Positions 22,637-31,322 are shown, numbered from the stretch's first letter. The stretch is DNA of 64,000 nt from Rhizobium giardinii bv. giardinii H152 (GCF_000379605.1 NZ_KB902713.1:367-64366); one strand, 5' to 3'. Made by a program: numbers and translations. Notes: a model not told the origin generated them from the sequence alone.

Positions 22637-22947
22637 CCGCCGGCTCCAAAACACCGCCACCTCTTCTGGCGACCTTCGAAGACGCGCTTGCGAAATTGCC
22701 GGACGGCTATGTCGACGGATATTTTGGTGGCCGGCCATGGGGCGTGACCGTCAAGCGGTCGGAGGATAGCAAACGGATCTGGCTCTATGGCGAGGAGCTT
22801 AGCGCAACAGATATCGTCAGTTTCAACCTCTATCGATTGGCTGAACCGGGGTCGATACTGAAACCGTGCGAAATGTCCTCCGCCAAGGTGATCGAATTCG
22901 TTCTCGGTTTCGAGCCAGCATCCGAGAAAGCTGCGTCTCGAAAATAG
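22633..22947 (+). CDS. Conserved small hypothetical protein
   Basis: This 104-aa protein has no transmembrane segment and a mixed alpha/beta composition (DGYFGGRPWGVTVKRSEDSKRIWLYGEEL). The start is taken at the ATG overlapping the previous stop. The two genes look translationally coupled. I infer only that they act together; the function is unknown. Confidence 0.55.
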   Translation: MTAGSKTPPPLLATFEDALAKLPDGYVDGYFGGRPWGVTVKRSEDSKRIWLYGEELSATDIVSFNLYRLAEPGSILKPCEMSSAKVIEFVLGFEPASEKAASRK

Positions 22948-22972
22948 TGGCCGAAAAATAAGCAGAGGATTA

Positions 22973-22987
22973 TGTTGCATTGCAACA
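22973..22987. promoter_or_regulatory. Perfect palindrome TGTTGCA-T-TGCAACA
   Basis: This 7+1+7 perfect inverted repeat lies 80 bases before the first hairpin of the small RNA gene, in its presumed promoter region. A repressor or activator dimer could bind here. No regulator can be assigned. Confidence 0.4.
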
Positions 22988-23052
22988 AGCGCATGGCTGT
23001 ATTGCAATCTGAGCGCTGGCGGTCGTAGCAGCCTCTGGTATTTTCAGATCAT

Positions 23053-23206
23053 CGAAGCGATGCACCTCCTCCCGCAAAGCTTCGTGTTTCAGGCGACCCA
23101 TTCCTCCTCCCAAGGGGCGCCTGACGGAACAGCGGCACTCCTCCTCCCAGCCGTTGTTCAATTCTTTCGAAAAGCCTGCCGCACCTCCTCCCGCGGCAGG
23201 CTTTTT
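23053..23206 (+). ncRNA. Small RNA with four CCTCCTCCC loops (alpha-r14/NfeR1-like)
   Basis: Four hairpins in a row each expose CCTCCTCCC in the loop: 23065-23073 in stem CGAAGC/GCTTCG, 23103-23111 in AGGCGACCC/GGGGCGCCT, 23140-23148 in AACAGCGGC/GCCGTTGTT, and 23184-23192 in AAGCCTGCCGC/GCGGCAGGCTT. The last stem is followed by a T run, forming a Rho-independent terminator. CCUCCUCCC is complementary to Shine-Dalgarno sequences. Repeated copies in loops define the rhizobial alpha-r14 (NfeR1) family and related cuckoo RNAs. As I recall the family, NfeR1 has three motifs; this one has four. The 5' end is a guess. Confidence 0.82.
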
Positions 23207-23241
23207 CGTTTTCCGATACAATCAAGCTCTGAGGTCAGGTG

Positions 23242-23745
23242 TTAAAGCAGACTGCCCTGTGCCACCGGCTCTCCGGATTTCGAGACGATCGAGGAGCCAT
23301 AGACTTCGCGCGACGAAATAATTAGCGCGTCGTCCGGTAACGGGCGGGCCAGCTCCTTGGCCTCCTCCCAAGGCGCCCGCATCCAAGTGTCGGTCTCTTC
23401 CTTCGTCAGCAGCAGGACCGGCATGGCCTTCTCATGGATCGGCTTCACCAGGCTGTTGGGATCCGTGGTCAAAAACCCATAGAGATCGTCGCTGGTCAGG
23501 CCGTCCTTGACCTTTCGGACACTCAGCCATTGCGGTACATGGATGCCAGCGAAAAACATCAGCGACTTTTCCTTGTCGCGGGCAAACCATGCATTGGGCA
23601 CATTGCCACCCTCTTCCTGGCTGGCCGGATCCGGTTCCGCGAAGCTGGTGACCGGGACGAGGTACTATTTTCGACACCGAACCATCGCTTCCAGTGCGGA
23701 AAATTGAGCTTGCGCACGTTGGTCGTACCGCGGTCGGCCTCCTTT
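23242..23745 (-). pseudogene. SRAP (YedK/HMCES) family gene, 5'-truncated and frameshifted
   Basis: The C-terminal frame ([25 protein letters not shown], then [22 protein letters not shown]) is typical of SOS-response-associated peptidases that crosslink to abasic sites. Upstream, another frame encodes GTTNVRKLNFPHWKRWFGVEN, the preceding part of the family. The break falls within ENRCLVPV, near 23660. The N-terminal third with the catalytic Cys2 is absent. Not functional. Confidence 0.8.
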
Positions 23746-23780
23746 GCGACAGAACCCGATAAGTTACAGTGCCGGACGCG

Positions 23781-24773
23781 TCATCGCCGTAAGGTTTGCG
23801 AAGGAGACTGGCCGAAGCGAAGTTTATAGTCGACTGCGAACCGTCCCATATGGCCGAATCCCCATTTTAGGGCGATCGCCGCGACGGACAAAGCCGGCGA
23901 AGCTTGCTGAAGCTCCTTGTGAGCCGCTTCCAGCCGGAGATGCTGGAGATAGGTCATCGGTGTCGTCATCTTGAAATCTTTGAAACCCTTCTGAAGCGAC
24001 CGCACACTGACCTGGCACGCGTCCGCGATGTCACCGAGACTGATGGGGCGAGAGATGTTTGCGTGCATGAAATCAATGGCGCGCTTGACGTGGCGTGGTG
24101 CCGGCGACGGCGCCGCACGAGCGAGCTCGCCGGAAAAGTGGTGCGGCACGGTTTCCAGGATGAGGTCGGTCATGGCGCCGGTGAGGTTCGACAGTGCCAA
24201 AGGCGATTGGCGTAGGGCAGCGTCTTGCGCCAACCCGCTAAAGGTCGCTTCGGCAAGATCCTTCAATATCAGCCCTGGTCCCGAGGTTAGATCGATGTCG
24301 GGATGGAAGTCGAGCGGTCCGCGCACAGGCATCTCCAGCATTCTATGCAGCCGGTTGATCATTTCGTTCTCTTCCACGATCATCACCAGATGTTGGCGCG
24401 GTCCGGCGAAGCGGACGGTGCCGAGGGCCGGCCCATTGGAAATGAAGCCACGGCCGGGCTTCGACTCGAAGGTTTCGTTGCCGCGCTTAAAACTCGCATT
24501 GCCTCGCAAGGGAAAGAAGAGCACGAACTTGCCGCTGTCTGCCTCAAGCTTGCAGCGAAAATCACCTTCGTAGGTGCAAAAGCCAAAAGAAACCGGACCG
24601 GCGGAGACGAATTCGCAGTCAAACGACATGGCCTGGTTTGCCGCAGATTCAACCTTTATCGGTGATGCGGCCGTCGAAAGCGCCCGAGACAACTCATCTG
24701 GATCTGTTCCGAAAAACCGGAAACTTTCTTCCGGCGCCGCCGGTTTCAATCGTGATTTCATGCCCTGCCTCAT
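23781..24773 (-). CDS. AraC-family transcriptional regulator
   Basis: This 330-aa protein has a C-terminal AraC/XylS double HTH (about residues 228-330; HVKRAIDFMHANISRPISLGDIADACQVSVRSLQKGFKDF, then the conserved second helix and FGQSPSQTL-type end). Its N-terminal effector or dimerisation domain has the AraC-binding-like fold seen in long plasmid AraC proteins. It is transcribed away from the type III operon starting at 25.3 kb. AraC proteins control several Hrp-type secretion systems (HrpB/HrpX), so it is a candidate regulator; this is inference from position. A second in-frame ATG at 24761 is possible. Confidence 0.85.
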   Translation of the reverse strand: MRQGMKSRLKPAAPEESFRFFGTDPDELSRALSTAASPIKVESAANQAMSFDCEFVSAGPVSFGFCTYEGDFRCKLEADSGKFVLFFPLRGNASFKRGNETFESKPGRGFISNGPALGTVRFAGPRQHLVMIVEENEMINRLHRMLEMPVRGPLDFHPDIDLTSGPGLILKDLAEATFSGLAQDAALRQSPLALSNLTGAMTDLILETVPHHFSGELARAAPSPAPRHVKRAIDFMHANISRPISLGDIADACQVSVRSLQKGFKDFKMTTPMTYLQHLRLEAAHKELQQASPALSVAAIALKWGFGHMGRFAVDYKLRFGQSPSQTLRR

Positions 24774-25308
24774 ATGCCGGATGCGACCCGCTTTCGCGAA
24801 AAGGACGATCAGCAGTTTTCGACTTGCACACCGGATGAGCCCGGCCAGCGGTGATAGAATTCATTGATACGCATTTGCTTATGTGTGCCCGGGTAAACGC
24901 AGCGTAAAAGGTACGGCCCCATGGGCACGTACCTCAAACCGAAAAACGGTTCATCTTTGGCGGTTGGAAGGGCGGAAAAGCCTGGAATCGGGAGGAAATT
25001 CGGCTGAACAAAGCGTTCTAAGCAATAGATTCGCGCGAATATGAGGTTATTTAACAGGATTCCAAAGAAAATATTGCGTCGCTTTACGGATAAATTTTTC
25101 GCTTTTGGGATCACTGGCCAGTGCTATTATGTAATTAATAAAACACTTTTCCAAATTTGACACAAACGTAATTGAGAGATGTTCCAATCTTGGTCGATGT
25201 GTCATAGCGTTCGTTAATTATTTAGTATGATTAACGAATTGACAACATAAATCACCAGCAATATTACCTGTATCCGCATCGAAAATATCGTCCCGATGGA
25301 GAACCCGC
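24774..25308. promoter_or_regulatory. AT-rich control region before the first type III operon
   Basis: No supported gene is present. Base composition drops sharply toward AT from about 25.0 kb. A 7-bp inverted repeat CGTTAAT/ATTAACG with an 11-base spacer lies at about 25210-25235. TTTGACACAAA occurs at 25156-25166, and a near copy (TTTGGACACAAA) occurs before the nopA-like gene at 40670. No tts box was seen. Any AraC or other binding site here is inference. Confidence 0.4.
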
Positions 25309-25551
25309 ATGGCGGTTGAAGCTGTAACCTCAAATCCGATCACATCGCCGGCTACCGGCACGGATACCTCAACGACACCATCGCCGGATACCACGGAGAC
25401 AACGAAGAAGGTTGATCCCAACAGCGAGGAAGAGGTGCTGACGGCGGCTGTCGAGGCATTTTTGCCGAGCATGGTGTCCAACACGCTGATGCTCAACAAC
25501 ACGCTCTTCAATTTTGCCAAGGAAGCCATCGACGAGGGCGATCAGGAGTAA
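25309..25551 (+). CDS. Small acidic protein at the head of the type III operon
   Basis: This 80-aa protein starts at an ATG with GGAGAA upstream. The first 40 residues are rich in Thr, Ser and Pro, and are low-complexity and disordered like secreted type III substrates. The rest is helical (EEEVLTAAVEAFLPSMVSNTLMLNNTLFNFAKEAI). It precedes sctI by 57 bases. It could be a secreted substrate, a chaperone or a needle-related subunit. I do not recognise it. Confidence 0.7.
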   Translation: MAVEAVTSNPITSPATGTDTSTTPSPDTTETTKKVDPNSEEEVLTAAVEAFLPSMVSNTLMLNNTLFNFAKEAIDEGDQE

Positions 25552-25608
25552 TCAAGGCGCACCTTCACCGACGCAGTTGGACAGTATCGAATAAACAAGG
25601 AGTTGCCG

Positions 25609-26073
25609 ATGAGTGGTGATGGGCTTCCCAGCCGGACCTTTCTTCCGCCGACAGACGCCGTCGGGTCCGGAACGCCGTTGCAAACCAGCGAACTTGTTTC
25701 TGTTCGGATCGGAACTATCGGCGATGCCGTGCAAATCGAGCAGGCGGCCTTGCCTCAGGTGCAATTGCGCAAGATCGCCCCAGGTACCGAGCACGCGCCG
25801 GTCTTCCATCCGCAGCCGGAAGCGAAAGCGCCGAGCTTCCTCGATCGGATCACATCCGTCCTGCGGCCCGGCGGCGCTGCCCCGGAGACCGCGCTGGTCC
25901 GGTTCGTTCAGAAGCCGGATCAGCCCACGGATTTCTCAGACAAGACTGAAAACCTGAGCGACGCGATCGACAGGCTGGAAAAATCGCAGCAGTTCGCCAC
26001 CGGCACGACACTTGTGTCGTCTCTTACGCAATCGGTGATGTCGTCGTCCAAACGGTTGACGCAGGGCCAATGA
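25609..26073 (+). CDS. sctI: Type III secretion inner-rod-like protein (SctI/NolB type)
   Basis: This 154-aa protein lies directly upstream of sctJ, the position of nolB/nopB and HrpB-type genes. Its C-terminal helix (FATGTTLVSSLTQSVMSSSKRLTQGQ) resembles the end of SctI inner-rod proteins, which polymerise between export gate and needle. AAGGAG sits six bases before the ATG. Its stop overlaps the sctJ start by ATGA. The N-terminal half is not conserved in a way I can name, so the assignment rests on position and the C-terminus. Confidence 0.65.
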   Translation: MSGDGLPSRTFLPPTDAVGSGTPLQTSELVSVRIGTIGDAVQIEQAALPQVQLRKIAPGTEHAPVFHPQPEAKAPSFLDRITSVLRPGGAAPETALVRFVQKPDQPTDFSDKTENLSDAIDRLEKSQQFATGTTLVSSLTQSVMSSSKRLTQGQ

Positions 26074-26879
26074 GTAAATTGATCATGCAGAGCTCCCTGT
26101 TTTCGCTATCGTCGTCGTCCCCGCGCCGTGCGGCGGAGATGCTCGCTGTTCTCCTTTGCGTCGGCTTCCTGTCCGCCTGTAGCGAGGATGTACTGACCGG
26201 TCTTGATCAGCGTGATGCGCGCGATGCGCAAGTGCTATTGGAGCGCGCCGGCATCCGCGCCGTGGTCACCGGCGAAAAGGGCGAGGCCTTTAGCATTGCC
26301 GTTGACGAAAAGGACCATGCCCGGGCGATCGAGCTGCTTGCCGATGCTGGGTTGCCGCGTCTTCCACGCAATACGATAGCCGAACTGTTTCCCGGCGATG
26401 GCTTGCTTGTCACTCCGCTTGAGCAGAAGGCCAGAATGACTTTCGCAGTCGAGCAGCAACTTGCGGAGACACTCTCGGCATTGAATGGGGTAGCGTCGGC
26501 CCGCGTGCATGTCGTGCTTCCGGAAGACAACGGGCGAGGTCTCATCAAGGAAAAGGCCCGCGCCTCGGCTCTGCTGCAACACCGTCCGGATGCCAATCTG
26601 GTCGACATCGAGATGAAGAGCCGGTCCTTGCTCTTCAACAGCGTTCGGGGTCTTGCCTACGAAGACGTATCGGTGGTCGTCAGCCCCTGGTCGGAGGTAG
26701 GTGCTCCCGCCAAAGCCGGGGGAGAAAGCGACACGGCGCCTGCGCAGACAACACTTTCGCTTGAAGCGAGCGGCGCGCCGTCGTTGCTCAATGATCGCAA
26801 CCTTTCGATCGCAGGTTCGATTTTGTTGGCGCTCGCCGCCGGTCTCATTCTTCTTCTTCCCCGGCGGAAGGAAAGCTGA
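26070..26879 (+). CDS. sctJ: SctJ: inner-membrane ring lipoprotein of the type III apparatus
   Basis: This 269-aa protein is YscJ/HrcJ/RhcJ family. A signal peptide ends in the lipobox LSAC (about residue 36). The ring-building domains follow (VLLERAGIRAVVTGEKGEAFSIAVDEKDHARAIELL; ARVHVVLPEDNGRGL), with one C-terminal transmembrane helix (SIAGSILLALAAGLILLLP). It forms the inner-membrane ring with SctD. The N-terminus before the lipobox is long and Ser-rich; a later ATG (about residue 24) would also leave a signal peptide. Confidence 0.93.
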   Translation: MSKLIMQSSLFSLSSSSPRRAAEMLAVLLCVGFLSACSEDVLTGLDQRDARDAQVLLERAGIRAVVTGEKGEAFSIAVDEKDHARAIELLADAGLPRLPRNTIAELFPGDGLLVTPLEQKARMTFAVEQQLAETLSALNGVASARVHVVLPEDNGRGLIKEKARASALLQHRPDANLVDIEMKSRSLLFNSVRGLAYEDVSVVVSPWSEVGAPAKAGGESDTAPAQTTLSLEASGAPSLLNDRNLSIAGSILLALAAGLILLLPRRKES

Positions 26880-27508
26880 TGCCGCGGGCAATCCGGCACA
26901 GTGACAAGGACGCGCTCACGGATGCGGCCATCCGCCGGGCCGCGCTTGCCGGAGCGGGAAATGGCACGGGATGGCTGACGGAGATTGACACGAACCTTCT
27001 GCGCCGGATGGACGCGACGCCACGCTTGCAGTCGCGTCTTTTCCATATGCGTGCCGGCACCGGGGGCGATCCCGCGCGTTTGCCGGTTGAAGTCGGCCAT
27101 TTGATGACGCTTGCGCCGCAGATGCAGCGTGAGGCCGCCCTTTCAACCGGTCTGACCTATCACATTTCGGCCGCCGGTCCTGCGCTCAGCAAGGAAGGTA
27201 TAACGGCGCTTGCCATGATTTTCGGCCGGAACGTTCTGACGTTCGCCCTCAGCCACATCCATCTTTCTCCGCCGGCGTCGGCCTTGCTCGGTTTCGAGGA
27301 CAAGACGGTCCAGCAGCTCGTCGAGGCGGACGGTTGGGCGATCCTCAGTCTATGGGCAGCCGAAGGTGGCCTGGCACCGGTTTGGCTTCGCGATTGGCAA
27401 GACAAGCAGGAGGACGGCTCGATATCGTTGAACCGTTCCGCCGCGATCACCATCGGAGCGGCCGTCGCAACCGTTCTGGTGGAAGCAAGCGAGGGAGCGG
27501 AGCTATGA
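26879..27508 (+). CDS. sctK: SctK-like cytosolic sorting-platform protein (NolU type)
   Basis: This 209-aa protein occupies the NolU/SctK place between sctJ and sctL. Its N-terminal R-x-x-LLRRMDATPRLQSRLF and central LTYHISAAGPALSKEGITALAMIFG resemble NolU/HrpD-type proteins that connect the ring to the cytoplasmic sorting platform. It starts in the TGATG shared with the sctJ stop and ends in an ATGA shared with sctL. Similarity within this family is low, so context carries part of the call. Confidence 0.75.
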   Translation: MPRAIRHSDKDALTDAAIRRAALAGAGNGTGWLTEIDTNLLRRMDATPRLQSRLFHMRAGTGGDPARLPVEVGHLMTLAPQMQREAALSTGLTYHISAAGPALSKEGITALAMIFGRNVLTFALSHIHLSPPASALLGFEDKTVQQLVEADGWAILSLWAAEGGLAPVWLRDWQDKQEDGSISLNRSAAITIGAAVATVLVEASEGAEL

Positions 27509-28071
27509 CATCAGCATCCCTCCGCCCCCGGCGGATCATACCGGCTGCCGAATTCGGGCAGATCAGCGAAACGGCGGATATTGTCGCTGCGACCCGCAAG
27601 GCGGCGGCGGAACTTCACGCGAGGGCCGAAGACGAGCGGCATAAGACGATGCGGGAAGGCTATCAGGACGGGTTTGCGGAAGGTTTGCGCAAAGCGTCGG
27701 AGCAGCTTTCCGAGGCAACCCGAAAGGCTGAAACAGAGTTGCGCGATCTTGAAAACTGGATCGGACCAGTCGTGCTGAAGGCCGTTGCGCTCATTGTCGG
27801 GTCGATGGGCGCGGATGAACGTGTCCGCCGGATCATCGCTCGGGCAGTCGCCGATACGGCGGCGACACAGACAATCACTCTTCATGTGCCGCCGGAAGAC
27901 GAACCTCTGGTGCGCCATGCGGTTGAAGGATTGAATCATCACTCCTTCGATATCGTCGTGGACCCCTTGCTGTCCGCACAGGAGATGGTGATGGAGACGC
28001 CATTGAGCCGCACCCATATCGGCCTCCGGGAACAGATTGCCGCCCTTGTGGAGGCGACAATCCGTGGCTGA
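27505..28071 (+). CDS. sctL: SctL: stator of the type III ATPase (NolV type)
   Basis: This 188-aa protein is of the HrpE/YscL/FliH family. It has a charged N-terminal coiled coil (TRKAAAELHARAEDERHKTMREGYQDGFAEGLRKAS, with the FliH-like GYxDGFAEGL element). The C-terminal domain contacts the ATPase (VDPLLSAQEMVMETPLSRTHIGLREQI). The start is the ATG overlapping the sctK stop; the much longer open frame upstream overlaps sctK and is not used. Confidence 0.88.
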   Translation: MTSASLRPRRIIPAAEFGQISETADIVAATRKAAAELHARAEDERHKTMREGYQDGFAEGLRKASEQLSEATRKAETELRDLENWIGPVVLKAVALIVGSMGADERVRRIIARAVADTAATQTITLHVPPEDEPLVRHAVEGLNHHSFDIVVDPLLSAQEMVMETPLSRTHIGLREQIAALVEATIRG

Positions 28072-29383
28072 AGCGTTGGCGAGACTCGAAAGGGCAATCG
28101 ACCAAACCCGCACGCGGCAGACGAGCGGCCGGGTCACCAGCGTTTCCGGTCTGCTGGTACGTGCAAACGTTCCGGCCGTACGCATCGGCGAACTCTGCGA
28201 ACTTCGCGAGCCGGGCGTGGACCGGGTCGGTTTTGCCGATGTCGTCGGCATCGAAGGGGATACGGCGCTGTTGTCGCTGCATGGAACGACGCGCGGTATA
28301 TCGGTACGAACGGAGGTCATTCCGACAGGGCGGGAGCCGGCAATCACGGTGGGAGACTTCCTCATCGGGACAGTGATTGACGCGCATGGCAACATCATCC
28401 GCAAGGCTGAGCCAATGCCGAGCCGGGAAGCCGATTCCAGCCAACCGCTCTACGGGCTCCCCTCCGCTCCTCTCTCGCGGCGCCCGATCGCCCGTCGTTT
28501 CCCTGTCGGCATTCCGGCGATAGACGGACTTCTGACCTGTGGTGAAGGCCAGCGTGTCGGGATTTTCGGGCCACCGGGTGCGGGCAAGTCGACACTTGTT
28601 TCCGATATCGTCAAACATGCAGAGACGGACGTCGTCGTCTGTGCCCTCGTCGGCGAGCGTGGGCGCGAGGTGAGTGAATTCGTAGAGCTTGTCATGCCCG
28701 CCGGACGGAGATCGAACGCCGTCCTGGTTACGGCAACATCCGATCGCCCGGCACTCGAACGGTTCAAGGCAGTCCTGACGGCAACCGCAATCGCCGAGCA
28801 TTTCCGCGATCGGGGCAAGCGCGTCGTCCTCGTCATCGACAGCGTTACGCGTATGGCACGGGCGCTGCGGGAGATCGGTTTGGCGGCGGGTGAGCCACCG
28901 GTGCGGCGCGGTTTCCCACCCTCGGTGTTTGCTGCCTTGCCCCAGATTTTCGAGCGAGCCGGCAACAGTGCGCAAGGCACGATGACAGCCTTCTATACGG
29001 TTCTTGTCGAGGGTGAGGAACGGAACGACCCTATCGCCGAGGAAACCCGCGCGCTTCTCGACGGCCATATCGTTCTTTCCGACAGGATCGCCCAGGCAGG
29101 GCAATTTCCGGCGATCGACATATTGGCCAGCAGAAGCCGGACGATGAACGCGGTGGTGACGGAAACGCACCGGCGAGCATCCGATCGGCTGCGTTCGATG
29201 CTGTCCTTGTACAAGGAGGTCGAACTCCTCATCCGGGTTGGCGAATACCAGGAAGGCCGCGACGCGGCGATCGACGAAGCCGTGCGCAAGCGGATGCAGA
29301 TCGAGAGATTTCTTTTCAGCGGACGCTCCGGAGCTTCATCCTTCGAAGAAACCGTTGCGGCGCTGCAGGAGCTTGCCCGATGA
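28064..29383 (+). CDS. sctN: SctN: type III secretion ATPase
   Basis: This is a FliI/HrcN/RhcN family hexameric ATPase that unfolds substrates at the export gate. Walker A GPPGAGKST is at about residues 169-177, and Walker B VVLVIDSVTRMARAL and the signature FPPSVFAALPQIFERAGN are present. I start it at GTG 28064 (VAEALARLERA), seven bases after GGAGG and overlapping sctL by eight bases. It gives 439 aa, the usual size. An ATG nine codons earlier is the alternative. Confidence 0.95.
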   Translation: MAEALARLERAIDQTRTRQTSGRVTSVSGLLVRANVPAVRIGELCELREPGVDRVGFADVVGIEGDTALLSLHGTTRGISVRTEVIPTGREPAITVGDFLIGTVIDAHGNIIRKAEPMPSREADSSQPLYGLPSAPLSRRPIARRFPVGIPAIDGLLTCGEGQRVGIFGPPGAGKSTLVSDIVKHAETDVVVCALVGERGREVSEFVELVMPAGRRSNAVLVTATSDRPALERFKAVLTATAIAEHFRDRGKRVVLVIDSVTRMARALREIGLAAGEPPVRRGFPPSVFAALPQIFERAGNSAQGTMTAFYTVLVEGEERNDPIAEETRALLDGHIVLSDRIAQAGQFPAIDILASRSRTMNAVVTETHRRASDRLRSMLSLYKEVELLIRVGEYQEGRDAAIDEAVRKRMQIERFLFSGRSGASSFEETVAALQELAR

Positions 29384-30390
29384 GACCGGCCTTCGATCAC
29401 GTTGCGGCAGTCGGTCACCCTGCCGGGAATACGGTTCCGCCGGCGCGCGAACCCTGGCAGATCCCTTTCGGCGACAGCATGCTGGCGATCCGGCCGCTGG
29501 CGCCCGATATCGCGACGGAAAGGATGGGCGATACCGCGCGCGTGTCTCTGACCGTTGCGGGAGAGCCGGTCGAACTCCTGGCGCCGGCAACCACGCTCAA
29601 ATTGCTCGTTGACCGGCTGGAGCCGCTCACGCAATGGGACCATCTTTCTCCACCCGCGCGCGCCGCTGTGCTGGAATATCTGTTCGCTGATGTCTTGGAC
29701 GCGGTCGAGACACAGGCCGGCCGCCAGATTGCCTTGACGGAAATCGGCACTGCGCCCGGCCAGGGCTTGCCGGGCAATTTCGGCTTCGAACTGGTATGGC
29801 AAGGACTTTCCCTGCCGGTATGCGGCTATTTTTCCGGCGCGTTACTGGCGGGTTTGACGCGATGGGCCGATCGACTGCCTCGCCGCCGTCTCACCTCGCT
29901 GACGGCCTCCGTCGCCATCCGGCGCGGCTATGCGGTTCTTTCCGCGCGCGAACTTGAACAGCTTTCGCCTGGCGACGGGATACTGATCGATCCGGCCGCA
30001 GCAGAGAGCGCAATGGCCGTCACAGGCGAACATTTTCTGGCCACCTGCACGCTGTCGAAAGAGGGCGCAACGCTTTGCGGACCGTTATTGATGCGGCCAA
30101 AGGGACCAATGAGGCATTTCATGAGCAACGAGACTGTCGACCTGGAATTGCAGGGACCCCCGCGGGTTTCGTCGATCGGCGACATTCCGGTCAAGATCGT
30201 CTTCGATGTCGGCCGGATCGAACTTCCGCTGTCGGAGCTGGAAGGTATCGGCGAAGGCCATGTCTTCACCCTCGATCGGTCGAAGCCGGACGCCGTGGAG
30301 ATCGTCGCCCAAGGGCGGATCATCGGCCGGGGCGAGATCGTCACGCTCGATGGTCTGGCGGCCGTTCGCGTCACGGCGTTGCACGACTGA
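29380..30390 (+). CDS. sctQ: SctQ: type III C-ring/sorting-platform protein
   Basis: This 336-aa protein is of the HrcQ/YscQ family. The C-terminal SpoA/FliN domain (about residues 255-330; LELQGPPRVSSIGDIPVKIVFDVGRIELPLSELEGIGEGHVFTL-type sequence) is clear. The N-terminal part is variable as usual. There is no internal break, so it is an undivided HrcQ rather than a split QA/QB pair. Starts and stops overlap both neighbours (ATGA; TGATG). Confidence 0.9.
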   Translation: MRPAFDHVAAVGHPAGNTVPPAREPWQIPFGDSMLAIRPLAPDIATERMGDTARVSLTVAGEPVELLAPATTLKLLVDRLEPLTQWDHLSPPARAAVLEYLFADVLDAVETQAGRQIALTEIGTAPGQGLPGNFGFELVWQGLSLPVCGYFSGALLAGLTRWADRLPRRRLTSLTASVAIRRGYAVLSARELEQLSPGDGILIDPAAAESAMAVTGEHFLATCTLSKEGATLCGPLLMRPKGPMRHFMSNETVDLELQGPPRVSSIGDIPVKIVFDVGRIELPLSELEGIGEGHVFTLDRSKPDAVEIVAQGRIIGRGEIVTLDGLAAVRVTALHD

Positions 30391-31043
30391 TGGAAAGCGC
30401 CTTTCCTCTCACCCAGGGCCTGGCGGCAATGGCTGCCATCTCGGTCTTGCCCGTCATTGCCGTCGTGGCGACCTCGTTCACCAAGATCGCCGTCGTGCTG
30501 CTGATCGTCCGCAACGCCATCGGGATCCAGCAGACACCACCGAATCTGCTTGTTTTCGCCGTCGCGATCGTGCTGTCGGCCTTTGTCATGAACCCGATCC
30601 TGCAGCAGTGTTGGCAAATCCTTCTTGGCAAGGCGGCAAGCTTCGATACCGTCAATGGTCTGGCGGCCGGCATAGCGGAGGTGGCTGGGCCGCTGAAAAC
30701 CTTCATGATGAAATTTTCCGATGAGGAAGTTCGGGAATTCTTCGTCGACTCCTCGCAACGCATCTGGGGCAACACAGCGACGCTGCCGGCCAATCCCGAA
30801 GACATCACCATCCTGACGCCGAGCTTTCTCGTGTCGGAACTGACCCGCGCCTTCGAGATCGGCTTTCTGCTCTATCTGCCCTTTCTGATGATCGATTTTG
30901 CGGTATCGGCCATTCTCGTGGCGCTCGGCATGCAGATGATGTCGCCGACGGTCGTTTCCACACCTTTCAAGCTTCTTCTCTTCGTTGCTGTCGATGGCTG
31001 GCGCCGTCTGCTCGAAGGGCTTGTGCTTTCCTATGCGAGTTGA
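30390..31043 (+). CDS. sctR: SctR: export-gate membrane protein
   Basis: This 217-aa protein is of the FliP/HrcR family with four predicted membrane helices (for example ISVLPVIAVVATSFTKIAVVLLIV and the LVSELTRAFEIGFLLYLPFLMIDFAVS block). Family signatures TSFTKIAVVLLIVRNAIGIQQTPPN and ALGMQMMSPTVVSTPFKLLLFVAVDGW are intact. The start is the ATG inside the TGATG at the sctQ stop. Confidence 0.95.
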   Translation: MESAFPLTQGLAAMAAISVLPVIAVVATSFTKIAVVLLIVRNAIGIQQTPPNLLVFAVAIVLSAFVMNPILQQCWQILLGKAASFDTVNGLAAGIAEVAGPLKTFMMKFSDEEVREFFVDSSQRIWGNTATLPANPEDITILTPSFLVSELTRAFEIGFLLYLPFLMIDFAVSAILVALGMQMMSPTVVSTPFKLLLFVAVDGWRRLLEGLVLSYAS

Positions 31044-31046
31044 GTG

Positions 31047-31316
31047 ATGGGGCAGGACCAGATCTCGGCGGAAATCGGCGCATCGATCCTCGCCACCTTC
31101 GCTCTCGCCGGCCCCATGCTCGGCCTTGCGGCGCTTCTTGGGCTGGTGATTGCCATTTTCCAGGCGGCAACGCAGATCCAGGAACAGACGATCGCGCAAA
31201 TCGTCAAGATAGTCACCCTGTCCTTCGTGCTGCTTGTTTTTGGCCGCGCCCTGGCAACCCCCTTGCTGGACCACTCGATCCACATCTTCAACGACTTTCC
31301 GACCATGGTGCGGTAG
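31047..31316 (+). CDS. sctS: SctS: export-gate membrane protein
   Basis: This 89-aa protein is of the FliQ/HrcS family with two membrane helices and the conserved ILATFALAGPMLGLAALLGLVIAIFQAATQIQEQT run. The ATG at 31047 is preferred; a GTG one codon earlier is possible. It assembles with SctR and SctT into the helical export gate. Confidence 0.94.
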   Translation: MGQDQISAEIGASILATFALAGPMLGLAALLGLVIAIFQAATQIQEQTIAQIVKIVTLSFVLLVFGRALATPLLDHSIHIFNDFPTMVR

Positions 31317-31322
31317 GTCCCG

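Noticed and set aside
24809-25114. 101-codon minus-strand frame upstream of the AraC gene
   Set aside because: No start signal and no family; the region looks like a promoter region.
24774-25308. tts box, PIP box or HrpL-type box for the type III genes
   Set aside because: Single TTCGC motifs occur but not at the PIP spacing, and no tts consensus was found near 25.2 or 40.7 kb.
27875-29170. 431-codon minus-strand open frame
   Set aside because: Antisense to sctL/sctN; composition is that of a reverse-frame shadow.
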